From Massilia sp. UBA2604 (lineage in GTDB: Bacteria > Pseudomonadota > Gammaproteobacteria > Burkholderiales > Burkholderiaceae_D): 11,883 bases of DNA. The stretch lies in NCBI GenBank assembly GCA_002339265.1, contig DDKG01000005.1:1-11883 (forward strand). Reading direction: 5' to 3'. The first letter of the stretch is position 1, and every line of letters begins with the position of its first letter. Under the pieces are notes generated by a model, which was not told where the DNA came from, ran no database searches, and was given only the letters and a program-made list of their open reading frames with translations. This document shows positions 5,773 to 11,883 of the stretch, one piece after another. The position numbers were made by a program, and so were the translations under genes.

Positions 5773-7476
5773 TCAATCGTCCAACTGGTTACTGACCCGC
5801 ATCGCCTCGGCGATCGTCGAGCGGCCTTGGACAGCCAGGCTCACCGCATGGCGGCGCAAGGTCTGGCCGCGCATCTCGGTGTGGGCGACCTTCAGGAAGT
5901 GGCCGGGGTCCGGATGGTTCACGGCGTCGGTGACCGCACGCGTCATCTCCAGCAATTCATAGACGCCGGTGCGGCCCCGGTAACCGGTGCCGTTGCAGTG
6001 CGAGCAGCCCTTGCCGTGATAGAAGCGCGTGGTGGCGGCATGCTCGCCCAGTTCGGCGCGCAGCCAGTCGATCTCGTTGGCGGCCGGCTGGTAGTCGACC
6101 GTGCAGCTCTCGCAGATCACGCGCACCAGGCGCTGGGCCAGCACCGCCTGCAGCGAGCCGCTCACCATATAGCGCGGCACGCCCATGTCCATCAGGCGCA
6201 AGGGCGTCGAAGCCGCGTCGTTGGTGTGCAGGGTCGACAGCACCAGGTGGCCCGTCATCGCGGCGCGCAGGCCGATGGCGGCGGTTTCCTGGTCGCGCAT
6301 CTCGCCGACGAGCACGATGTCCGGATCTTGCCGCAGCGCCGAGCGCAGCACGCGCGCGAACGACAGCTCGATCTTGTCGTTGACCTGCACCTGGTTGATG
6401 CCCGACAGGCGGTACTCCACCGGGTCCTCCACCGTGATGAGCTTCTTCTCGACTGAGTTCAGTTCCGACAGGGCGCTGTACAGAGTGGTGGTCTTGCCGC
6501 TGCCGGTCGGCCCGGTCACCAGCACGAGGCCATTCGGACGGGCGACGATGGAACGAAAACGCTCGACCAGGCGCGCCGGCATGCCGATCGCGTCGAGCCG
6601 CAGGTTGGCGCTGACCTGGTTCAGCAAACGCATGACGACCGATTCGCCGTACTGGGTCGGCATGGTCGAGATACGCACGTCGATGCGCTGATTGCGCACC
6701 TTGACCGCGAAGCGGCCGTCCTGCGGCAGGCGTTTCTCGGAGATGTCGAGATCCGCCATCAGCTTGAGGCGCAGCGCCAGGGGCGTTGCGACCTTGAGGT
6801 CGGCCTCGGTCTGCAGGTGCAGCACGCCGTCGATGCGGAAGCGGATCTGCAACCGCCCTTCCTGCGGCTCGATGTGGATGTCGGAGGCGCGCACCTGGGC
6901 CGCGTCGTCGAACACCGACTGCAGCAGCTTGACGATCGGCGCTTCCTCGAGCCCCGGGTTGGCGGCCAGCGCGCCGAAGTCGATCGAGGCGTCGCCCAGG
7001 TCGGCCTCGACCTCGCGCGCCAGGCCGGTGATCTCGCCGGTGCGGCGGTAGATGCGGTCGATCGCAGCCAGCACCTCGGTCTCGTTGACCACCGCCAGCT
7101 CGACGCCCTTCTTGATCAGGCGCGCGATCTCGTCATAGGCGAACAGGTCGGTCGGGTCGGACACGCCGACCAGCATCGTTTCCTTGCGGTCTTCCAGCAC
7201 CAGCGCGCGGAAGCGCCGCGCCGCGGTCTCGGGCAGCAGGCGCACCAGCTCGGCGTTGATGTTGTAGAACTTGAGGTTCAGGTAAGGGATGTCGAGCTGG
7301 CGCGCCAGCGCGCCCGAAATCTGGTCTTCGGTGACGAAGCCGCTTTCGACGAATACCCGGCCGAGCTTGCGGCCGGTGCGCTTCTGGTCGGCGAGTGCCT
7401 GCTGCAGTTGTTCTTCGCTTAACAGCTTCTGCTGCATCAGTACTTCGCCGAGGCGGACTTTCTCTGGCCTTGCCAT
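5773..7476 (-). CDS. mshE: MSHA pilus assembly ATPase MshE with c-di-GMP-binding N-terminal domain
   Basis: Cytoplasmic hexameric ATPase that powers pilus extension, 567 residues. The N-terminal MshEN domain carries two 24-residue motifs separated by 5 residues: RLGEVL...ALADQ (8-31) and KLGRVF...ALARQ (37-60). In Vibrio MshE such motifs bind c-di-GMP. The catalytic domain shows Walker A GPTGSGKT (322-329), an Asp box around ITVEDPVEY, Walker B DPDIVLVGEMRD (384-395) and a His box STLHTND (414-420). Four cysteines in two CxxC pairs (455/458 and 491/494) form the zinc site of GspE/PilB-type ATPases. ATG 7476 is chosen because AAGGGA (7481-7486) precedes it and MARPEKVRLG begins directly at the MshEN domain. 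An in-frame ATG at 7548 would add 24 residues with no family match. It is the first gene of the visible operon. Confidence 0.95.
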   Translation of the reverse strand: MARPEKVRLGEVLMQQKLLSEEQLQQALADQKRTGRKLGRVFVESGFVTEDQISGALARQLDIPYLNLKFYNINAELVRLLPETAARRFRALVLEDRKETMLVGVSDPTDLFAYDEIARLIKKGVELAVVNETEVLAAIDRIYRRTGEITGLAREVEADLGDASIDFGALAANPGLEEAPIVKLLQSVFDDAAQVRASDIHIEPQEGRLQIRFRIDGVLHLQTEADLKVATPLALRLKLMADLDISEKRLPQDGRFAVKVRNQRIDVRISTMPTQYGESVVMRLLNQVSANLRLDAIGMPARLVERFRSIVARPNGLVLVTGPTGSGKTTTLYSALSELNSVEKKLITVEDPVEYRLSGINQVQVNDKIELSFARVLRSALRQDPDIVLVGEMRDQETAAIGLRAAMTGHLVLSTLHTNDAASTPLRLMDMGVPRYMVSGSLQAVLAQRLVRVICESCTVDYQPAANEIDWLRAELGEHAATTRFYHGKGCSHCNGTGYRGRTGVYELLEMTRAVTDAVNHPDPGHFLKVAHTEMRGQTLRRHAVSLAVQGRSTIAEAMRVSNQLDD

Positions 7477-7500
7477 ACCATCCCTTGAGTTAATTCCTGC

Positions 7501-7529
7501 AAGATAGATTTTAATGCCTGAGGGAACAA
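7501..7529 (-). promoter_or_regulatory. Possible sigma-70 promoter of mshE
   Basis: On the minus strand TTGTTC (7529-7524) and TATCTT (7506-7501) are 17 bp apart and lie about 25 bp before the mshE start. They match the consensus at 3 of 6 and 4 of 6 positions. The spacing and position are right but the hexamers are weak, so this is a tentative call. TAAAAT at about 7510-7515 is a competing -10 element without a good -35. Confidence 0.3.
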
Positions 7530-7767
7530 TAGTGACTATCGGCATCATCCCGGCTTGCGATTCTGTCTCGGTTTCGCCTCGTTACCGACGCTTTCCGGTG
7601 GCGAAGCGCCATCTACCGGTTATCGAATCGCGTTCCACAAGAACAATGTGGCCGATCTGCCATGTTGCAGGGTGAAGACGATGCGCGGCGGCAATCAAAT
7701 CAGTCGCTATGCGGTATGGATGGGGCCAGCTAACATGACGCCTTGCGTCCATCACCGCGTTGAAACC

Positions 7768-7772
7768 AGGAG
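7768..7772 (+). promoter_or_regulatory. Ribosome-binding site that decides the TTG start of the kinase
   Basis: AGGAG lies 6 nt before TTG 7779. The first in-frame residues from this TTG (PFARLSLPSIRAKLYILVL) lead directly into the first membrane helix, as in many Cache/HAMP kinases, and no closer ATG serves as well. Confidence 0.8.
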
Positions 7773-7778
7773 TCATCT

Positions 7779-10700
7779 TTGCCGTTTGCCCGTCTTTCGC
7801 TGCCCTCGATCCGCGCCAAGCTGTACATCCTGGTGCTGGCATGCGCGCTGCCGATCCTGATCGGCTACATCGCCCTGGCGCGCGATGCCGCCCTGCGCGA
7901 ACGCGACCATGTCGCGCGTGACGCGCGGACCGTGGCTGAGGTGCTGGCGGCGGCGGTCGACCGCGACATCGAAAGCGGCGAGACCGCGGCCCGGGTGCTG
8001 GCCAATACGGCGATGATGGCCAGGGGCGACATGGTCGCCATCCACGAGGTCGCGAAGAGCCTGCTGCGGCCCGACTTCCCGGCCCAGGCATTCGTATTGA
8101 GCCTGCCGAACGGCATGCCATTGATTAATACCCGTTATCCGATCGGCGCGCGCTTGCCGCGCGCCGGCAACGAGGACGATATCCGGCAGGCTGCCATGAG
8201 CGGCAACACCGTGGCCACGGGCCTGCATCGCCTCGATGACGGAGGCCAATATGCGCTGTCGGTGGAAGTGCCGATCTGGTACGAGGGCGAGGTGCGCTTC
8301 GTGCTGTCGGTGCACCTGCGTCCGCGCCGCATGGCCGAACTGCTCGACAGCCAGCACCTGCCGCAGGGCTGGATCGCCGCGATCCATGACCGGCGCCTGC
8401 TGACCGTCTCGCGCAGCGCCGACGGCAGCCAGCACCTGGGCGTGCCGATGGACGCGGCCCTGGCCACTGCCGTCACGCAGGGCGGCGCCGGCATCGTCAA
8501 GTTGCCTCAGGCAGGCGCCGCGCCGGGCTTCGCGGCCTTCGCGCGCTCGCCCGAGCACGGCTGGGTGGTGACGATCCGCTATCCGCACAACGCGGCCGGC
8601 GAACTGCTCGGGCAGTCGATGGCCAAGACGGTGGCCGCGATCGCGGGCCTGCTGGCGATCAGCCTGGCCCTGGCCTGGGCCCTGGGTGGCTCGATCGCGC
8701 GCGCCGTGCAAGGCCTGGCCGGCCCGGCCGAGCAGCTGGGCCGGGGCGAGCCGCTGGTCGTGCCGCCTTCGGATATCCGCGAAGTGGAGATCGTGGCGCA
8801 CGCGCTGCGCCGGGTCGATGCCGAGCTGCAGGAACACCGGCGCGGCCTCGAGACGCTGGTGGCCGAGCGCACCCAGGAACTGGAACGCTCCAAGGCGCAG
8901 CTGGAAACGGTGTACGCCTCGATCCCCGTTGGCCTGTGCTTCATGGACACCGAGCTGCGCGTAGTGATGGTCAACGACTATCTGGCCGACATCAACGGCC
9001 GCGCCGCGCGCGACCACGCCGGCCGCACCCTGCCCGAACTGCTGGGCCCCATCGGCGAGGAATTCGAAGCGAACTACCAGCGCGTGATCGCCAGCGGCCG
9101 GCCGCTGGTCGAGATCGAGGCCACCGGCGACGCGCCATCGACCCCGGGTGTCACGCGTCACTGGATCTCGAGTTACTTCCCGGTATATGGGCCGGACCAC
9201 CGGCTGATGGGCGTGAACGCGGTGGTGCTCGACGTCACCGAGCGCAAGCGCCAGCAACAGCGCGAGCGCGACCACCAGGAGATGTTCCGCGCCCTGTTCG
9301 AGGCCGCCGGCGACGCCCACCTGTTGCTGGCCTATGGCGCCGGCTTCGTCAGCGCCAACCAGGCCGCGGCCGACCTGTTCGGCTTCAGCAACCCGGCCGC
9401 GCTGCTCGAAGAATCGCCGGCCAGCCTGTCGCCGCTGCTGCAGCCCGATGGCCGTCCGAGCAACGAACTGGCGATCGAGCACATGCGCCGCACACTGGAC
9501 GAGGGCCGCTTCTCCTTCGAGTGGCTGCACCTGCGCGCCGACGGCAGCGCCTTCCACGCCGACGTGCTGCTGACCCGCGTCGACATCGGCGGCGTCGGCA
9601 TGATGCAGGCCACGATCCGCGACATCAGCACCCGGGTCGCGGCCGAGGCGGCGCTGCGCGCGACCGGCGTCCAGCTCGAAGCGGCGCTGCGGCTGGCCGA
9701 ACAGGCCAGCCGCGCCAAGAGCGAATTCCTGGCCAATATGAGCCACGAGCTGCGCACGCCGATGAACGCCATCGTCGGCCTGGCGCGCCTGCTCGAAGAG
9801 GGCCAGCTCGGCCAGCGCGAACGCGGCTACGTGGCGCGCATGCGCACCGCGGCCCGCTCGCTGCTAGGCATGCTGAGCGACCTGCTCGACTTTTCGCGCA
9901 TCGAGGCCGGCCAGCTGACGCTCGAGCGCATCCCGCTGCGCATCGACGACATCCTGGCCAGCATCGCGGTGCTGAACGGACCGGGCGCCTGGGCCAAGGG
10001 CGTGGAACTGGCGTTCGCGGCGGATCCGCGCCTGCCGCCCGTGCTGCGCGGCGATCCGGTGCGGCTCGAGCAGGTGCTATTGAACCTGGTCGGTAACGCC
10101 GTCAAGTTCACCGACAGGGGCGAGATCGTGCTGTCGATCGCGCTGCTGGAACTCAGGGACGGCCAGGCGCGCCTGGCGTTCGAGGTGCGCGATACCGGCA
10201 TCGGCATCGCGCCCGAAGTACAGGCCGGCATCTTCGAAGTGTTTTCGCAGGCCGACAGCTCGACCGTGCGCAAGTACGGCGGCGCCGGTCTGGGCCTGTC
10301 GATCGCGCGCCGCCTGGTGGAGCTGGCCGGCGGCGCCCTGACCCTCGAGAGCGCGCCCGGCGCCGGCGCGCGCTTCCGTTTCGCGCTGTCGTTCCCGGTG
10401 CTGGAAGAATCCGACGCCGGGCCGGCGCCTGACGACGACGCGCCCCGGGTACTGGTGGCCGACGACAACGCCAACGCCCGCGCCGCCCTGGCCGAGGCCT
10501 GCGCCGCCCTCGGCTGGCGGGTGGATACGGCGCCCGACGGCGGCGCCGCCCTCGATGCGCTGCGCGCTGCACGCTACGACTTCGCCTTCGTCGACAGCGC
10601 CATGCCCGGGCTGGACGGCCTGCCGCTGATCTCGGCCGTACGCGCGGCGGATCCGCACAGCCCACGCTTCTGCCTGCTGGCTCCCGATCCCGACACCGAA

Positions 10701-11867
10701 CGCTACGCCGAACTGGCCGACGAGATGGGCGTGGCGGCCGTGCTGGGCAAGCCTTTTACACGCGCCAGCCTGCGCGCGGCCGTGGGCCGGCTGCTTGGCG
10801 GCGGCGCGGCGGTGCATCCCGCGCCGGCGAGCATGCCGCTGGCCGGCGCCCTGCGCGGCCTGCGCGTGCTGGTGGTCGAGGACAACCTGATCAACCAGGA
10901 AGTGGCCAGCTTCATCCTGGCCCACGCCGGCGCCACGCTCGACATCGCCGCCAACGGCCGCGCCGCCCTGAGCATGCTGCAGGAAGACGCCGCCTATGAC
11001 GTGGTGCTGATGGACTTGCAGATGCCGGTGATGAACGGCTTCGAGGCGACGGCCGCCATCCGCGCCGCCGGACTGGACTTGCCGATCGTCGCCATGACCG
11101 CGAATGCGATGGACGAGGACCGCCAGCGCTCCCTCGACGCCGGCATGCAGGCCCACCTGGCCAAGCCGATCGACGTCGACGCGCTGGTGGCGACCCTGGC
11201 GCGGGTAACCGAGCGCACGCCCGGCGCCGTCCTCGAGCTGGCGCCTTCTATGTTGCCGGCGCCGCTGCCGCACTTGCCCGGCATCGACCTGAAAGCGACC
11301 CTGCCGCGTTTTGCCGGCGACATCGAACGCTTCCGCGAACTGTTCATCCGCTACGCCGACGGCCAGGCCCAGACCTTCGGCGAGCTGCGCGAGCACATCG
11401 AGGCCGGCGAACGGGGTCCCGCCGGCCAGCTGGCGCACCGGCTGCGCGGGGTGAGCGCCAATCTGGGCGCCACCGACGCCGCCGAGGCGGCCCATGCGCT
11501 CGAGCAGGCGCTGCGCGATGCCGACGACGGCACCGTGCGCCTGCGCCTGGCCGACCTGGCGCGCGCACTGGATGCGGTGGCCGCGACCGCGCGCGAGCTG
11601 GCGCCTCCTGTTGACCGCGACTCGGCCCCGGACCTACCCGCCATGGATGACGGCGCCACGCTGCACGATTCGCTGGCGCGCCTGCTCCACTTACTGGAGA
11701 ATAACAATATGAGGGCGATCGCCGCCGAGGGCGCCTTGCGGCCGGCATTGGCGCTTGAAGCCGGTACACAGGCCGCGGCCGCGCTGGCCGACGCCGTCGC
11801 CACCCTGCGCTTCGACGAAGCGGCGCGCCAGGTGGCTGACCTCATGAAGCGAAAGGATACTGCGTGA
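7779..11867 (+). CDS. Hybrid sensor histidine kinase: Cache-PAS-PAS-HisKA-HATPase-REC-REC-HPt
   Basis: Membrane phosphorelay kinase of 1362 residues. Domains in order: membrane helix 15-33; periplasmic sensor about 34-275, with a dCache-like pattern (YALSVEVPIWYEGEVRFVLS, then GWIAAIHDRRLLTVSRS and GWVVTIRYP); helix 283-303; HAMP-like linker about 304-350; coiled coil 350-378; PAS 373-490 and PAS 502-620; HisKA with His656 in SHELRTPMNAIVG; HATPase with N box Asn769/Asn773, G1 DTGIGI (805-810), F box VFSQADSS and G2 GGAGLGL. REC1 (890-1003) has D895, D896, D939 and K991, but the switch Thr is Ala968. REC2 (1028-1141) is complete with D1035, D1079, T1107 and K1129. HPt has His1220 in AHRLRGVSANLGA, followed by a helical tail of about 75 residues. 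The expected route is His656 to D1079 (or D939) to His1220 to an outside regulator. The ligand is unknown. The next gene overlaps its stop. Confidence 0.95.
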   Translation: MPFARLSLPSIRAKLYILVLACALPILIGYIALARDAALRERDHVARDARTVAEVLAAAVDRDIESGETAARVLANTAMMARGDMVAIHEVAKSLLRPDFPAQAFVLSLPNGMPLINTRYPIGARLPRAGNEDDIRQAAMSGNTVATGLHRLDDGGQYALSVEVPIWYEGEVRFVLSVHLRPRRMAELLDSQHLPQGWIAAIHDRRLLTVSRSADGSQHLGVPMDAALATAVTQGGAGIVKLPQAGAAPGFAAFARSPEHGWVVTIRYPHNAAGELLGQSMAKTVAAIAGLLAISLALAWALGGSIARAVQGLAGPAEQLGRGEPLVVPPSDIREVEIVAHALRRVDAELQEHRRGLETLVAERTQELERSKAQLETVYASIPVGLCFMDTELRVVMVNDYLADINGRAARDHAGRTLPELLGPIGEEFEANYQRVIASGRPLVEIEATGDAPSTPGVTRHWISSYFPVYGPDHRLMGVNAVVLDVTERKRQQQRERDHQEMFRALFEAAGDAHLLLAYGAGFVSANQAAADLFGFSNPAALLEESPASLSPLLQPDGRPSNELAIEHMRRTLDEGRFSFEWLHLRADGSAFHADVLLTRVDIGGVGMMQATIRDISTRVAAEAALRATGVQLEAALRLAEQASRAKSEFLANMSHELRTPMNAIVGLARLLEEGQLGQRERGYVARMRTAARSLLGMLSDLLDFSRIEAGQLTLERIPLRIDDILASIAVLNGPGAWAKGVELAFAADPRLPPVLRGDPVRLEQVLLNLVGNAVKFTDRGEIVLSIALLELRDGQARLAFEVRDTGIGIAPEVQAGIFEVFSQADSSTVRKYGGAGLGLSIARRLVELAGGALTLESAPGAGARFRFALSFPVLEESDAGPAPDDDAPRVLVADDNANARAALAEACAALGWRVDTAPDGGAALDALRAARYDFAFVDSAMPGLDGLPLISAVRAADPHSPRFCLLAPDPDTERYAELADEMGVAAVLGKPFTRASLRAAVGRLLGGGAAVHPAPASMPLAGALRGLRVLVVEDNLINQEVASFILAHAGATLDIAANGRAALSMLQEDAAYDVVLMDLQMPVMNGFEATAAIRAAGLDLPIVAMTANAMDEDRQRSLDAGMQAHLAKPIDVDALVATLARVTERTPGAVLELAPSMLPAPLPHLPGIDLKATLPRFAGDIERFRELFIRYADGQAQTFGELREHIEAGERGPAGQLAHRLRGVSANLGATDAAEAAHALEQALRDADDGTVRLRLADLARALDAVAATARELAPPVDRDSAPDLPAMDDGATLHDSLARLLHLLENNNMRAIAAEGALRPALALEAGTQAAAALADAVATLRFDEAARQVADLMKRKDTA

Positions 11868-11883
11868 GCTGGACCGAGATGGC
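11864..11883 (+). CDS. Start of a gene downstream of the hybrid kinase (partial, unidentified)
   Basis: GTG 11864 overlaps the kinase stop codon as GTGA, and AGGA (11854-11857) lies 6 nt upstream, so a coupled gene very likely begins here. Only six codons are visible (V/M-S-W-T-E-M), too few to name a product. By context a response regulator or other output protein receiving phosphate from the HPt domain would be a reasonable guess, but nothing in the sequence shows it. Confidence 0.55.

Larger units (their letters stand above)
7477..7778. promoter_or_regulatory. Divergent intergenic region between mshE and the hybrid kinase
   Basis: About 300 bp with no convincing gene. It must hold the promoters of both the pilus operon (minus) and the kinase (plus). 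The half next to mshE is AT-rich. A bulged inverted repeat lies at 7595-7619: ccgg and tggcg on the left, cgcca and ccgg on the right, around a 3-nt loop with a 4-nt bulge. It could be an operator or RNA hairpin but is not followed by a T-tract. I could not find a good sigma-70 pair for the kinase. Confidence 0.5.

Noticed and set aside
7555..7860. Small plus-strand frame (101 codons) across the divergent intergenic region
   Set aside because: No ribosome site, no motif, and it overlaps the kinase start, which has a strong AGGAG site in another frame.
7773..9746. Long open frame of 657 codons antisense to the hybrid kinase
   Set aside because: High-GC codon use on the plus strand keeps the opposite strand free of stops. 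The translation is rich in Arg, Gln, His and Val with no domain motif, and it lies wholly opposite well-supported kinase domains.
10077..11495. Second long antisense frame (472 codons) opposite the kinase receivers
   Set aside because: Same GC-skew shadow with low-complexity Gly/Gln/His/Arg composition and no recognisable protein signature.
1..11883. CRISPR arrays, tRNA or rRNA genes, insertion sequences, attachment sites
   Set aside because: No regularly spaced repeats, no tRNA-like cloverleaf, no transposase frame and no flanking inverted repeats were seen. Coding density and composition are uniform except in the pilin upstream gap.

Overview
This window is high-GC chromosomal DNA. It carries most of a type IV pilus assembly cluster of the MSHA (mannose-sensitive haemagglutinin) family on the minus strand, and divergently from it one very large hybrid sensor histidine kinase on the plus strand. 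GC-rich coding, short intergenic gaps, a Betaproteobacteria-like MSHA set and a multi-domain Cache/PAS hybrid kinase suggest an Oxalobacteraceae-type bacterium (Massilia/Duganella/Janthinobacterium group). That placement is inference, because the window has no rRNA or other phylogenetic marker.

In the direction of transcription (right to left) the pilus genes are: mshE, the assembly ATPase with an N-terminal c-di-GMP-binding MshEN domain (7476-5773); mshG, the GspF/PilC-like platform protein (5761-4529); an AT-rich gap of about 200 bp; an MshA-like major pilin (4331-3873); an intrinsic-terminator-like hairpin (3855-3827); mshI, PilM-like (3811-2867); a PilN-like gene (2870-2208); mshJ, PilO-like (2211-1543); mshK, PilP-like (1546-1202); and mshL, the secretin lipoprotein, which runs off the left edge (1187-1). 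From mshI to mshK each gene overlaps the next by 4 bp (ATGA, ATGA, GTGA), so these genes look translationally coupled. Together they supply the cytoplasmic motor, the inner-membrane platform and alignment complex, the pilus subunit and the outer-membrane pore. Minor pilins, prepilin peptidase, MshM/MshN and a retraction ATPase are not in the window.

The 300-bp divergent region (7477-7778) separates the cluster from the kinase (7779-11867, TTG start with a strong ribosome-binding site). The kinase has a Cache-like periplasmic sensor, a HAMP-like linker, two PAS domains, HisKA/HATPase, two receiver domains (the first lacking the switch Thr), an HPt domain and a helical tail. A further gene begins at GTG 11864, overlapping the kinase stop by 4 bp, and leaves the window after six codons.

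The points most worth a second look are the terminator placed 15 nt before mshI, the placement of the major pilin between mshG and mshI, the possible sigma-54 promoter upstream of the pilin, the c-di-GMP module of MshE, the Asn/Gly-rich repeat insert in the secretin, and the degenerate first receiver of the kinase. I see no wholly new system; this is a recognisable MSHA-type pilus locus with an unusual arrangement.
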